From NCBI GenBank assembly GCA_020832555.1, contig JAFIEM010000021.1, positions 1 through 39,987 on the forward strand: 39,987 bases of DNA, given 5' to 3'. Under the pieces are notes generated by a model. That model did no database searches and was not told the origin of the DNA. It saw only the letters and a list, made by a program, of their open reading frames with translations. Below, one piece after another: positions 1-9,584 of this stretch (within the stretch, counting starts at the first letter, position 1; each line of letters opens with the position of its first letter). A program made the translations under genes and the position numbers. The DNA comes from Natronohydrobacter sp. GTDB taxonomy: Bacteria; Pseudomonadota; Alphaproteobacteria; Rhodobacterales; Rhodobacteraceae.

Positions 1-29
1 CCCAACAGGGTCTGCCGGGACAGGCGGAA

Positions 30-308
30 ATGACCCTCCATGTCGCGGGCGATGTGCTCACCATCGACGGCACACCCCATGATCTGAGCGCCGTGCCCGA
101 AGGCGGCGAAGGCTGGCACGAGGGTGAGAGCCCCTTCCTCGGTCCGATCACCCGGCAAGGCGGTATCATCCATTGCACCATCATCGCGCGTCTGGGCGAC
201 ACCGCCGCGCCCGATCAGGGCGGGCCTTGGGTGATCGAGGATGCCGAGGGCGCGATCGAGATACCCGCCGAGATGCTGCCTGTCCTGGAAGAGGAGGATG
301 ACGAATGA
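30..308 (+). CDS. Prophage-type hypothetical protein, possibly 5'-truncated
   Basis: A 92-residue acidic protein with no signal peptide or membrane segment. Its pattern (a 'GDVLTIDGTPHDLSAVPEGG' core, then a 'GPITRQGG' strand) resembles small proteins encoded near tail-fibre genes of alphaproteobacterial prophages; this is recognition by pattern, not a domain hit. The ATG at 30 has a modest GGCGG Shine-Dalgarno 5 bases upstream, but the reading frame stays open to the left edge (codons from base 3), so the true start may lie outside the window. The stop overlaps the next start as ATGA, showing translational coupling to the following phage-like gene. Function unknown. Confidence 0.6.
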   Translation: MTLHVAGDVLTIDGTPHDLSAVPEGGEGWHEGESPFLGPITRQGGIIHCTIIARLGDTAAPDQGGPWVIEDAEGAIEIPAEMLPVLEEEDDE

Positions 309-616
309 ACCTGCTGATCAAAACCGCAGAGGACAAGGCGCAGGAAGCGCTACTGGCGCATCAGGCGGCGTTGACAGCGGCCATTGATGCGCATGTCGAA
401 GCACAGGCGCGCGCCATGCAATACAACAGCGCCGCGCATCTGGCATCCTATGTGGCCAGCACGAAGCCGGAATGGGAGGCGGAAGCACTGGCGTTTATCG
501 CGTGGCGCGATCAGGTCTGGGAGGCGGCATTGCAGCTGCTGGCCGGTGTGCAGTCAGGCGGTACGGTGCCCTCGATCGAGGATGTGATTTCAGGACTGCC
601 GCTGTGGGGCGGGTAA
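305..616 (+). CDS. Prophage tail-region hypothetical protein
   Basis: A 103-residue mostly helical, Ala-rich protein. The segment 'AHLASYVASTKPEWEAEALAF' followed by 'WRDQVWEAALQLLAGV' is characteristic of small proteins at the end of phage tail modules, often downstream of tail fibre genes. It starts in the ATGA overlap with the preceding phage-like gene, so the two form one transcript. No integrase, attachment site or further phage gene follows, so this is the right-hand end of the element or of a remnant. Biochemical role unknown; a tail or tail-assembly role is inferred only from context. Confidence 0.65.
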   Translation: MNLLIKTAEDKAQEALLAHQAALTAAIDAHVEAQARAMQYNSAAHLASYVASTKPEWEAEALAFIAWRDQVWEAALQLLAGVQSGGTVPSIEDVISGLPLWGG

Positions 617-762
617 GATGAAAAGGGACCAGTGAACGCCTATTGAAGGCCAGTTTCAGCCCCCGTTTAAGCAGGGCTATCAAAAACTCGTTTGCTGCAA
701 ATATCTCTGTCAAACAGTGCAAAATTTGCTGTCACGCCACACACAAAAAAGTTTCGCGGGCC

Positions 763-792
763 CTTGAACGAAGTTTCTTGCCTCCCATCTAT
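763..792 (+). promoter_or_regulatory. Possible RpoH (sigma-32) promoter of the DUF2852 gene
   Basis: CTTGAAC (763-769), a 14-base spacer and CCCATCTA (784-791) match the heat-shock sigma factor pattern CTTGAAA-N(11-16)-CCCCATNT closely. It sits 45 bases upstream of the DUF2852 start in an otherwise AT-rich gap. A sigma-70 reading of the same bases gives a poor -10. Prediction only. Confidence 0.45.
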
Positions 793-836
793 GTAAATGT
801 TAATAACATTCACACCGCGAAGAGAGGGAAGACAAC

Positions 837-1232
837 ATGACAACAGCAACTGCACACCTGTCCTGGCCCCGGCGGGCAGAGACCTGGCTTGACGGTTACG
901 GCAAGCCCGGCTGGATCGCCGCGATGGTTCTGGGATTCATCCTGTTCTGGCCCATCGGGCTGGCACTTCTGGCTTACATGATCTGGGGAAAACAGATGTT
1001 CGGAAAATCCTGCCGCTCGAAACTGCACCATGGCTCCGGCGCGATGCGCAGTTCCGGCAACAGTGCTTTTGACGCCTACAAGAGCGACATGCTCAAGCGC
1101 CTCGAAGATGAACAGGCGGCTTTCGATGCTTTCCTGACGCGCCTGCGCGAAGCGAAGGACAAATCGGAATTCGACATGTTCATGGAAGAGAATCGCCGCC
1201 GTCGCGAGACCGAGACCCGCGAAGAAGCGTGA
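837..1232 (+). CDS. DUF2852 family membrane protein
   Basis: A 131-residue protein. An N-terminal amphipathic stretch leads into one strong transmembrane helix (about residues 26-48, 'GWIAAMVLGFILFWPIGLALLAYMIWGK' region), followed by a Ser-rich linker and a charged helical tail containing 'NSAFDAYKSDMLKRLEDEQ', the signature of DUF2852. The ATG follows GAGAGGGAAG, a good ribosome binding site. The family is common in Rhizobiales and Rhodobacterales and has no assigned function. It is monocistronic: a possible heat-shock-type promoter lies upstream and a hairpin terminator downstream. Likely an inner-membrane protein with a cytoplasmic coiled tail; a stress role is only suggested by the promoter. 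Confidence 0.9.
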   Translation: MTTATAHLSWPRRAETWLDGYGKPGWIAAMVLGFILFWPIGLALLAYMIWGKQMFGKSCRSKLHHGSGAMRSSGNSAFDAYKSDMLKRLEDEQAAFDAFLTRLREAKDKSEFDMFMEENRRRRETETREEA

Positions 1233-1252
1233 CAACCCGTTCGTCGTATCGC

Positions 1253-1278
1253 ATGGCCGTCCTCTTCGGGGCGGCCAT
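1253..1278 (+). terminator. Hairpin terminator after DUF2852 gene
   Basis: ATGGCCGTCC pairs with GGGCGGCCAT (10 base pairs including one G-U), with a six-base loop. It lies 20 bases after the stop. The following bases (AATCTTGTGTG) are only weakly U-rich, so efficiency is uncertain. Confidence 0.5.
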
Positions 1279-1369
1279 AATCTTGTGTGATCAGTGAAAT
1301 ACCCGGTTGGCAGAAAGCGGCGTCTGACCTAGGGTGACGATAGTTAAAAGAGGATCAGGACGCCCGATC

Positions 1370-2575
1370 ATGGCCAGATCCCAATTTGGGGTGCAGACGC
1401 AGTTTTCCCGACCCGTGCGCCAGATCGTAATGATGCTGGTTGTGCTTGTGCTTGTGACCGTGGGCACATGGTTTGCCCTGCCACGGGTTGCAGGCATCTT
1501 CCTTGCGAATATCTGGCTGAACGGTTTCATCTTTCTGGTTTTCGTGCTGGGGGTTTTCGCGACCTTCTGGCAGGTGATCCAGCTCAATCGTTCGATCATC
1601 TGGATCGAAGGTTTTGCTGCCGACCGCGCAGGCCATGAAGCGACCATCCCCCCGGCGCTTCTTCTGCCACTCGCAGCACTTTTGCGCGGGCGCGGGCGCG
1701 GCAGCAAGATCAGTTCCAGTTCCGCCAGTTCCATTCTGGACTCCGTCGCAACGCGGCTGGACGAATTGCGCGACATCACGCGCTATATCATTTCGCTGCT
1801 GATCTTTCTTGGCCTGCTCGGCACATTCTACGGGCTGGCGACGACAGTGCCCGCTGTTGTGGACACGATCCGTTCGCTCGCGCCAGAGGACAACCAGACC
1901 GGTATTCAGGTTTTTGAGAACCTGATGACCGGGCTGGAAGCGCAGCTTGGCGGCATGGGCACCGCGTTTTCCTCATCGCTTCTGGGGCTTGCGGGCTCGC
2001 TTGTGGTGGGGATGCTCGAGCTTTTCGCAGGGCATGGCCAGAACCGGTTTTACCGCCAGCTTGAAGAATGGCTCAGCTCCATCACCCGGCTGGGCGTTGC
2101 AGGCGAGACCGAAGCTGGTGGCGAGATGGGCGCGATCATTCAGGTGCTGGACGGCATGGCCGAGCAGATGGAAGCCATGCACCGTCAGCAACTAGAGGCA
2201 GATCGCGAACGCGCGCAACTGGATCAGGCGCTGGGCTATCTGGTCGATGCCATCGACAGATTGGCGGAAAGCGGTGGAATTGGCGGGGGCGATGATTCGC
2301 CTGCATCGGGCGCGGCGCTTGATCGTCTGGCGCGCGTGCAGGAAGAGTTGCTTCTGCATTTCCGCGAACATGCCGCCGAATCCGGCCCTGCGGCGCAGGC
2401 CGAAATCCGTTTGCGCCTGCGCAACATGGACAGCCAGCTTCTGCGTATCGCCGAAGAAGTCTCGGCCGGGCGTCTGGAAAGCACCACCGATCTGCGCTCG
2501 GATCTGGCCAATCTGACGCTCGCGGTGCGCCAGCTTGCGCGCACGGGGATGGGCGCGCGCCGGGACGAGGGCTAG
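1370..2575 (+). CDS. MotA/TolQ/ExbB-like proton channel family protein
   Basis: A 401-residue inner-membrane protein with transmembrane segments near residues 17-36, 48-68, 140-165 and 196-222. The last two flank the conserved Gly/Ala-rich MotA/ExbB core ('LGLLGTFYGLATTV' and 'GMGTAFSSSLLGLAGSLVVGM'). The C-terminal third is a charged coiled-coil. The ATG at 1370 is preferred because AGGATCAGGA lies 9 bases upstream; an in-frame GTG at 1334 has no ribosome binding site. The next gene, 3 bases downstream, encodes an OmpA/MotB-like partner, so the pair probably forms a proton-driven stator-like complex linking inner membrane and peptidoglycan. It is not clearly a flagellar stator, since no flagellar genes are nearby. 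Confidence 0.9.
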   Translation: MARSQFGVQTQFSRPVRQIVMMLVVLVLVTVGTWFALPRVAGIFLANIWLNGFIFLVFVLGVFATFWQVIQLNRSIIWIEGFAADRAGHEATIPPALLLPLAALLRGRGRGSKISSSSASSILDSVATRLDELRDITRYIISLLIFLGLLGTFYGLATTVPAVVDTIRSLAPEDNQTGIQVFENLMTGLEAQLGGMGTAFSSSLLGLAGSLVVGMLELFAGHGQNRFYRQLEEWLSSITRLGVAGETEAGGEMGAIIQVLDGMAEQMEAMHRQQLEADRERAQLDQALGYLVDAIDRLAESGGIGGGDDSPASGAALDRLARVQEELLLHFREHAAESGPAAQAEIRLRLRNMDSQLLRIAEEVSAGRLESTTDLRSDLANLTLAVRQLARTGMGARRDEG

Positions 2576-2578
2576 GCC

Positions 2579-4501
2579 ATGGCGCTGGCGCGCAAATCCG
2601 GGCAACGCCGCGATGTCTCGGGCGCGATCTGGCCGGGTTTCGTCGATGCGATGACAGCACTTCTGCTGGTGCTGATGTTCGTGCTGTCGATCTTCATGAT
2701 CGTGCAATTCGTGTTGCGCGACACGATTTCGGCACAGGATACCCAACTTGAGGGGTTGAGCGCCGAAGTGGCAAGCCTCGCCAATGCGCTGGGCCTGTCG
2801 CGTGCGCGGGTCGCCTCGCTTGAAGGGCAGGTCAGCGACCTGACGGATGATCTGGACCAGTCCCGCGCCCTTGCTGCCGCCCAATTGGCGCAGATTGCAG
2901 CCCTTGATCGCGATCTTGCGGCGCGCGGGGCCGAACTTGATGCGGCTCAGGCGCGCATCACTGATTTCGAAGCGCAGGTTGCCGCCCTGATCGCAGCACG
3001 CGACACGGCAATCGCCGAAGGGCAGGCGCTTGCCGCCGATGTCGCGGCGCTCGAAGACGCGCAGGCCCGCGCACTCTCGGAACAGGAAGCGCTGCAACTG
3101 GCGCTCGCCTCCTTGCGCGATGAACTCAGCCTGGAGGCCGAAGCCGCGCGTCTGGCCGCAGCCCGCGCCGATGCGGTCGAGGCCGCACTGGCGCAAGCAC
3201 AGGCCGAGGCTCTGGCGCAAGAGGCGACACTGGCGCAGCTTTCCGCAGCGCTTGCAGCGGCGCAGGATGAGGCAGCCAGCAGGGAAACCTCGCTTGCCGA
3301 GCTTGCGGCGGCGCTTGCTGAATCTGAATCGGCGCGGCGCGACCTGTCCGAGACAGATGCTACCTTGCGCGCGGAACTGGATGTCGCCGAAGCCCAGGCC
3401 CTTGCGGAAGCCGCCGCTGCCGAAGCCCTTCGCGCGCGGCTGGCCGATGCCGAGTTGCAGTTGAGCGAGGAAGAACGCCTGCGTCTGGCCGAAGCCGCCG
3501 CCACAGAGGCGCTGCGCGCACAGCTTGCCGATGTCGAGACGCAACTCTCCGAGGAAGAGCGCCGCCGACTGGCGGATGCCGCCGCTGCTGAAGCCCTGCG
3601 CGCACGGCTGGAGGATGCTGATGCAGAACTGACCGCCATGACGCTTGCGCTTGAAGAACAGCGCCGCCGCGCCGAGGAAACCCTTACGCTGCTGGCTGCA
3701 GCGCGGGCAGGGCAAGAGGAACTTGCATCCGCGCTTGAACTGGAAATCAGCGAGCGCGAACGCCTTGCCGCATTGCGCGCCCTTGCCGAATCCGCACTGG
3801 CCGAGCGGGAAGCGCAAAGCCTTGACGACCAGCGCCGACTGGAGTTGCTGAACCAGCAGGTTGCGGCCCTGCGCGGGCAGGTGGGCGGATTGCAGGATCT
3901 GCTGGGCGAGGCGCGCGCGCGCGAGGAAGCCGCCCAGACCCAGATCGAAAGCCTTGGCGCGGATCTGAACCTCGCGCTGGCCCAGCTCGCCGCCGAAGAA
4001 CGCCGCCGCGCCGATCTCGAAGCGGCCGAGCGCGAGCGGCTGGAAAGCTTCCGCTCCGAATTTTTCGGCCAGTTGCGGCAGGTGCTCGAAGGTCGACAGG
4101 GCGTCGAAATCGTGGGCGACCGTTTCGTATTCTCGTCCGAGGTGCTGTTTGAACTTGGCTCTGCCGATCTGGCCGCCGAGGGGCGCGCGCAGATTGGCGA
4201 TGTGGTTGCGATCCTCAATGACGTGGCCGACCGTATCCCGTCCGATATCGACTGGATCCTGCAGGTTGAGGGCCATACCGACAACCTGCCCATTGCACCG
4301 GGCGGGCGGTTTGCCGATAACTGGGCGCTTTCGCAGGCGCGCGCCTTGTCTGTCGTGCGCTACCTGACCGAAGAACGCGGCTTTCCGGCCTTCCGCCTGT
4401 CAGCGGCTGGCTTTGGCGAATACCGGCCCGTGGATCCGCGCAACACGTTCGAAGCGCGCTCAAGGAACCGGCGGATCGAGTTGAAACTGACCGAGCGCTG
4501 A
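2579..4501 (+). CDS. OmpA/MotB-like peptidoglycan-binding protein with long coiled coil
   Basis: A 640-residue protein. One N-terminal transmembrane helix with a MotB-like 'WPGFVDAMTALLLVLMF' (Asp25 is the candidate proton-carrying residue) is followed by about 450 residues of Ala/Glu/Leu/Arg-rich coiled coil. A C-terminal OmpA-like peptidoglycan-binding domain (about 510-638) carries 'VEGHTDNLPI', 'LSQARALSVVRYL' and 'RSRNRRIEL'. The coiled coil contains three 28-residue tandem repeats (275-358). It starts 3 bases after the MotA/ExbB-like gene, so the two are surely co-translated. It would span the periplasm from the inner membrane to the wall; the exact process served is unknown. Confidence 0.9.
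   Translation: MALARKSGQRRDVSGAIWPGFVDAMTALLLVLMFVLSIFMIVQFVLRDTISAQDTQLEGLSAEVASLANALGLSRARVASLEGQVSDLTDDLDQSRALAAAQLAQIAALDRDLAARGAELDAAQARITDFEAQVAALIAARDTAIAEGQALAADVAALEDAQARALSEQEALQLALASLRDELSLEAEAARLAAARADAVEAALAQAQAEALAQEATLAQLSAALAAAQDEAASRETSLAELAAALAESESARRDLSETDATLRAELDVAEAQALAEAAAAEALRARLADAELQLSEEERLRLAEAAATEALRAQLADVETQLSEEERRRLADAAAAEALRARLEDADAELTAMTLALEEQRRRAEETLTLLAAARAGQEELASALELEISERERLAALRALAESALAEREAQSLDDQRRLELLNQQVAALRGQVGGLQDLLGEARAREEAAQTQIESLGADLNLALAQLAAEERRRADLEAAERERLESFRSEFFGQLRQVLEGRQGVEIVGDRFVFSSEVLFELGSADLAAEGRAQIGDVVAILNDVADRIPSDIDWILQVEGHTDNLPIAPGGRFADNWALSQARALSVVRYLTEERGFPAFRLSAAGFGEYRPVDPRNTFEARSRNRRIELKLTER
3401..3652 (+). repeat. Three 84-bp in-frame tandem repeats in coiled-coil gene
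   Basis: Units at 3401-3484, 3485-3568 and 3569-3652 encode 28-residue repeats beginning 'LAEAAAAEALRARLADAE' and its variants. The third unit diverges in its last third. 28 residues are four heptads, so copy number can change without breaking coiled-coil phase. Confidence 0.85.
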
Positions 4502-4525
4502 CAGCAAGCATTCGTTGCTCACGCG

Positions 4526-4545
4526 GCTGGCAAGTGCTAGCTTTT
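4526..4545 (+). terminator. Weak hairpin terminator after OmpA-like gene
   Basis: GCTGG and CTAGC (five pairs including a G-U) around a six-base loop, followed by TTTT. Short stem; low confidence. Confidence 0.3.
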
Positions 4546-4576
4546 CAGGAGTTTCATTCTGGAATGTGAGCCCAAG

Positions 4577-4714
4577 ATGGCGCGTTTTTTTCTCGGTCTT
4601 GTGATCCTGCTCGCTGCCTGCCGCATGCCGACAGAGGACAGCCCCGCCATGACCCATAGCTGCGTGACTGCGCCTTCGGGGCTTGTCGAATGCAATGAAA
4701 TTCAGGCCCCTTAA
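4577..4714 (+). CDS. Tiny predicted lipoprotein (45 aa)
   Basis: An ATG-initiated 45-codon frame encoding a signal peptide 'MARFFLGLVILLAAC' that ends in a clear lipobox (Leu12-Ala-Ala-Cys15). It is followed by a 30-residue mature peptide with two further cysteines (Cys29, Cys39) that could form a disulfide. The ribosome binding site is weak. It lies in the gap between the OmpA-like gene and mdh. Small outer-membrane lipoproteins of this size are common and often missed. I do not recognise a family. The lipobox and signal peptide are visible; expression is inferred. Confidence 0.5.
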   Translation: MARFFLGLVILLAACRMPTEDSPAMTHSCVTAPSGLVECNEIQAP

Positions 4715-5965
<1,251 letters not shown>

Positions 5966-5992
5966 GCCGTTCGACGACTCAATTCTGCTCAG

Positions 5993-6019
5993 GGCCGCGC
6001 CGAAAGGTGCGGCCTTTTT
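5993..6019 (+). terminator. Strong intrinsic terminator after mdh
   Basis: GGCCGCGCC and GGTGCGGCC form a nine-pair stem (one G-U) with a GAAA tetraloop, followed directly by TTTTT. It lies 27 bases after the mdh stop and is the best Rho-independent terminator in the window. Confidence 0.9.
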
Positions 6020-6077
6020 CGTCGAAGCGCCATGTTTGCGGTCACAAGTCACAGGGCCTTGAGCATGGGCCGATTTA

Positions 6078-6108
6078 TGTGATCACACTTTTCAAAACTG
6101 TGATCACG
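6078..6108. promoter_or_regulatory. Twin palindromic operators upstream of sucC
   Basis: TGTGATCACA (6078-6087, a perfect palindrome) and TGTGATCACG (6099-6108) are 21 bases apart, two helical turns, about 110 bases before sucC. This arrangement implies two dimers of a transcription factor bound on the same DNA face. The short-spacer palindrome is of a type bound by GntR-like regulators, but the protein is not identified. Confidence 0.55.
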
Positions 6109-6217
6109 AAGTTTCGATTTTCCGCCCATCGCCTCAATTTGCAGCAGATTATCGTTGTTTTTCGCGCTCAGTCTGCCATGCACGGGGCGCAAGATATGTC
6201 AGAAACGGGACAGGTCC

Positions 6218-7411
6218 ATGAACATTCACGAATATCAGGCCAAGGGGCTGCTGCGCTCTTACGGGGTGCCGGTCTCGGATGGCCGCATCGTTTTCAAGGC
6301 GGAAGAGGCGAAATCGGCAGCCAGTGAAATGGACGGCCCGCTCTGGGTGGTCAAGGCACAGATCCATGCAGGCGGTCGCGGCAAGGGCAGCTTCAAGGAA
6401 GCCTCTGCCGGGGAAAAGGGCGGGGTGCGTCTGGCCAAATCCGTGGCCGAGGCCGAAGAGCACGCGAAAGCCATGCTGGGCCGCACGCTGGTCACGCATC
6501 AGACCGGTCCCGCGGGCAAGCAGGTCAACCGTATCTATATCGAAGACGGCTCGGATATCTCGCGCGAACTCTATCTCGCGCTGCTGGTGGACCGTGTATC
6601 CTCGCGTATCAGTTTCGTCTGCTCGACCGAAGGCGGCATGGATATCGAGGAAGTCGCGGCATCAACGCCCGAGAAAATCCTCTCCTTCTCCATTGACCCG
6701 GCAACCGGCATCCAGGGCTTCCACGGTCGTCGCGTAGCCTTCGCGCTGGGGCTGGAAGGCAAGCAGGTCAAGCAATGCGTCGATCTGCTGAACAAGCTCT
6801 ACAAGCTCTTTGTCGAGCGTGACGCCGAAATGGTCGAGATCAACCCGCTGATCGTGACCACCGATGGCGATCTGAAATGCCTTGATGCGAAGATGGGTTT
6901 CGATTCCAACTCGCTCTACCGTCAGCCCGACATTCTGGCGCTGCGCGACGAGACCGAGGAAGACCCCAAGGAACTGGCAGCAAGCAAATACGACCTGAAC
7001 TATATCGCGCTCGATGGCGAGATCGGCTGCATGGTCAATGGCGCGGGCCTTGCGATGGCCACGATGGATATCATCAAGCTCTACGGGGCCGAGCCTGCCA
7101 ACTTCCTCGATGTGGGCGGCGGGGCAACCAAGGAAAAGGTGACGGAAGCCTTCAAGATCATCACCTCGGACCCGAATGTGAAGGGCATTCTGGTCAATAT
7201 CTTCGGCGGCATCATGCGCTGCGACATCATCGCCGAAGGCGTGATCGCGGCCGTCAAGGAAGTCGGTCTGCAAGTGCCGCTGGTGGTGCGTCTGGAAGGC
7301 ACGAATGTCGATCTGGGCAAAGACATCATCCGCAATTCGGGTCTGAACGTCATCGCGGCGGATAACCTGAAGGATGGTGCCGAGAAGATCGTGAAAGCGG
7401 TCAAGGGCTGA
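6218..7411 (+). CDS. sucC: Succinyl-CoA ligase (ADP-forming) beta subunit
   Basis: A 397-residue protein, the normal family length. It starts '[12 protein letters not shown]' and has the ATP-grasp nucleotide site ('[12 protein letters not shown]'), the Mg-binding '[10 protein letters not shown]' and the C-terminal ligase domain with '[11 protein letters not shown]'. With SucD it converts succinyl-CoA, ADP and phosphate to succinate, CoA and ATP. The start at 6218 fits the family N-terminus and has a purine-rich GGGACAGG upstream. It is the first gene of the suc operon, controlled by the twin-palindrome region. A sulfotransferase gene separates it from sucD, which is unusual. Confidence 0.98.
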   Translation: MNIHEYQAKGLLRSYGVPVSDGRIVFKAEEAKSAASEMDGPLWVVKAQIHAGGRGKGSFKEASAGEKGGVRLAKSVAEAEEHAKAMLGRTLVTHQTGPAGKQVNRIYIEDGSDISRELYLALLVDRVSSRISFVCSTEGGMDIEEVAASTPEKILSFSIDPATGIQGFHGRRVAFALGLEGKQVKQCVDLLNKLYKLFVERDAEMVEINPLIVTTDGDLKCLDAKMGFDSNSLYRQPDILALRDETEEDPKELAASKYDLNYIALDGEIGCMVNGAGLAMATMDIIKLYGAEPANFLDVGGGATKEKVTEAFKIITSDPNVKGILVNIFGGIMRCDIIAEGVIAAVKEVGLQVPLVVRLEGTNVDLGKDIIRNSGLNVIAADNLKDGAEKIVKAVKG

Positions 7412-7432
7412 AGGGCGCAAGGGGCCAGTGAC

Positions 7433-8116
7433 GTGATCGCAGCTTTCGACAGCTATGGAGTGGCCTTTGTGGGGGTGCCGAAATGCATGTCCACATCGGT
7501 CCTGCGCAGCTTCTACAAGTTGGAACACGGCACTGCCTTTGATCGCGCGGCATTCGGCGGCAATATCCACCGCTTCTACCGCCAGCGTGTTGCGGACCGG
7601 ATTGCGAGCATCGAGCCGCCCGATCTGGCAGGGCTGGCGGGGCTGTGGATCTTCACGATCATCCGCAACCCGATCCGCCGTCTGCTCTCGGTCTATACCA
7701 ACCGAGTGTGCGATCACCGCGACATCGCCAAGGCGCTGGAAAAGGCGCCCGACGCGACGCTCGATCCGATGCCCTCGGCGGATGCCTTCTTCCGTGACCT
7801 GCCGCGTTACCGCGCGCAGGTGCCCTCGATCAAGCATCACACGGACAATTTCGCGCAATTCCTTGGCCCTGATCTGGCACGCTTTGACGCCGTGTACCGG
7901 GTCGAGGATGCAGACGCGATCCAAGACACGCTTTCGGAACGGCTGGGCCAGCCCTTCGTTCTGGAAAATGAACAACGGTCCCGCGTGGCCCTCGGTTTTG
8001 ACGATCTGTCACCCGAGGCACAGGCGCAGATCGTCACCCATACACACCCCGATTTCGAGCTGCTGGCCCCGTTCTACAGCTTGGAAACCTCTTTGCGCCC
8101 CCGAACGCGCGCCTAA
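7433..8116 (+). CDS. Sulfotransferase family protein
   Basis: A 227-residue cytoplasmic protein. It contains a PAPS 5'-phosphosulfate loop ('VPKCMSTS', 15-22) and a 3'-phosphate motif ('[13 protein letters not shown]', 76-88, with Arg78 and Ser86), matching the sulfotransferase family 2/carbohydrate sulfotransferase group. It would transfer a sulfuryl group from PAPS to an unidentified acceptor, probably a glycan or lipid. It starts with GTG and lies 21 bases after sucC and 21 bases before sucD, so it is co-transcribed with them. No PAPS-synthesis gene or glycan locus is in the window. Family is fairly sure; substrate unknown. Confidence 0.85.
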   Translation: MIAAFDSYGVAFVGVPKCMSTSVLRSFYKLEHGTAFDRAAFGGNIHRFYRQRVADRIASIEPPDLAGLAGLWIFTIIRNPIRRLLSVYTNRVCDHRDIAKALEKAPDATLDPMPSADAFFRDLPRYRAQVPSIKHHTDNFAQFLGPDLARFDAVYRVEDADAIQDTLSERLGQPFVLENEQRSRVALGFDDLSPEAQAQIVTHTHPDFELLAPFYSLETSLRPRTRA

Positions 8117-8137
8117 TTCACAGGAGTTCAGACCCCA

Positions 8138-9022
8138 ATGGCCGTTCTTGTCGATAAACATACCAAAGTCATCTGTCAGGGCTTCACCGGCTCGCAGGGC
8201 ACATTCCATTCCGAACAGGCCATTGCTTATGGCACGCAGATGGTGGGCGGCGTAACCCCCGGCAAAGGTGGAAGCACGCATCTCGACCTGCCCGTTTTCA
8301 ATTCGGTGCATGAAGCGAAAGCCAAAACCGAAGCCAATGCGTCCGTGATCTATGTCCCGCCGCCCTTCGCTGCCGATTCCATCTTGGAAGCCATCGACGC
8401 AGAAATGGAACTGATCGTCTGCATCACCGAAGGCATCCCGGTGCTGGACATGATGAAGGTCAAGCGCGCGCTCGAAGGGTCGAAATCCATCCTCGTCGGC
8501 CCGAACTGCCCTGGCGTCATCACGCCCGACGCCTGCAAGATCGGTATCATGCCGGGCCATATCCACCGCCGCGGGTCGGTCGGCGTGGTGTCGCGTTCGG
8601 GCACGCTGACCTATGAGGCCGTCAAGCAGACGACCGATGTGGGTCTGGGTCAATCGACCTGCGTAGGTATCGGTGGCGACCCGATCAAGGGGACCGAGCA
8701 TCTCGACGTGCTGGAATGGTTCCTCGCCGATGACGAAACCGAATCCATCATCATGATCGGCGAGATCGGCGGCAGCGCCGAAGAAGAAGCCGCACAATTC
8801 CTCAAGGATGAGGCCAAGCGCGGGCGCTCGAAGCCGGTCGCAGGCTTCATTGCAGGCCGCACGGCCCCTCCGGGCCGTCGCATGGGCCATGCCGGTGCGA
8901 TTGTCGCAGGCGGCAAGGGCGGCGCGGATGACAAGATCGAGGCGATGAAATCCGCTGGCATCATCGTCGCCGACAGCCCCGCAGGTCTGGGCGAGGCGGT
9001 GCTGAAAGCCATCGGCAAGTAA
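8138..9022 (+). CDS. sucD: Succinyl-CoA ligase (ADP-forming) alpha subunit
   Basis: A 294-residue protein. It has the N-terminal CoA-binding Rossmann motif ('[14 protein letters not shown]'), 'VGPNCPGVI', '[12 protein letters not shown]' and the phosphohistidine '[10 protein letters not shown]' with His251. It partners SucC in the TCA cycle and carries the phosphorylated intermediate. CAGGAG upstream is a good ribosome binding site. Separated from sucC by the sulfotransferase gene; the DUF805 gene follows 28 bases later. Confidence 0.98.
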   Translation: MAVLVDKHTKVICQGFTGSQGTFHSEQAIAYGTQMVGGVTPGKGGSTHLDLPVFNSVHEAKAKTEANASVIYVPPPFAADSILEAIDAEMELIVCITEGIPVLDMMKVKRALEGSKSILVGPNCPGVITPDACKIGIMPGHIHRRGSVGVVSRSGTLTYEAVKQTTDVGLGQSTCVGIGGDPIKGTEHLDVLEWFLADDETESIIMIGEIGGSAEEEAAQFLKDEAKRGRSKPVAGFIAGRTAPPGRRMGHAGAIVAGGKGGADDKIEAMKSAGIIVADSPAGLGEAVLKAIGK

Positions 9023-9050
9023 TCCGTCAACGGCGCTGGGAGGGCCGGAC

Positions 9051-9548
9051 ATGACTTTCGTGGATGCAGTGAAAAGCGGCTTCCGGAACGCCCTGAAATT
9101 TTCAGGGCGTTCACGGCGGCCTGACTACTGGTGGTTCTTCCTGTTTGTCTTTGCCGGGGCCTTCGTGCTCAGTGTCATTGATGCATTGATCTTCGCCGAA
9201 GGCCGCGTGATCCTTGCGCGGGTCTTCCAGATCGTCGTGTTCGTGCCCTTCCTTGCGGTCGCCTGGCGGCGCTTGCAGGACACCGGCAAGCCCGGTTGGT
9301 GGGTGCTGATCCCCTCTGCCATTGTCACGATCAGCGCGATCGTGGCCGGCTCGATCAGTCGTCAGGTGATGGCAGGTCTGACCGATAGCGGGGTGCCATC
9401 CACGGTGCTCAGCGCGCAATCCGGGGTGCTTGTCATCCTCTCTCTGGCACAGGTCATCGCGGGGATCCTGATCATCTGGTGGATGACCCGGCCCAGTCAG
9501 AAAGGGGCCAATGCCTATGGTCCCGAACCGCGCGTGCGCGGCAAATAA
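9051..9548 (+). CDS. DUF805 family membrane protein
   Basis: A 165-residue inner-membrane protein with about four hydrophobic helices. The DUF805 signatures are visible: 'FSGRSRRPDYWWFFLFV' near the N-terminus and 'VAWRRLQDTGKPGWWVLIP' in the middle, then 'GANAYGPEPR' at the end. The family has no established function. It lies between sucD (28 bases) and sucA (36 bases) and so belongs to the suc operon. The same placement is familiar from related alphaproteobacteria, suggesting an ancestral arrangement rather than a recent insertion. Confidence 0.93.
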   Translation: MTFVDAVKSGFRNALKFSGRSRRPDYWWFFLFVFAGAFVLSVIDALIFAEGRVILARVFQIVVFVPFLAVAWRRLQDTGKPGWWVLIPSAIVTISAIVAGSISRQVMAGLTDSGVPSTVLSAQSGVLVILSLAQVIAGILIIWWMTRPSQKGANAYGPEPRVRGK

Positions 9549-9584
9549 GACACTCCAGTTTCTCTCTGTCACAGAGGTGCCAAA

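Noticed and set aside
617-836. tRNA attachment site for the prophage end
   Set aside because: No cloverleaf or repeated att core is seen in this gap.
2192-4276. Very long antisense frame opposite the coiled-coil gene
   Set aside because: It mirrors the Ala/Glu-rich heptad codons of the + strand gene; its protein is low-complexity and has no ribosome binding site.
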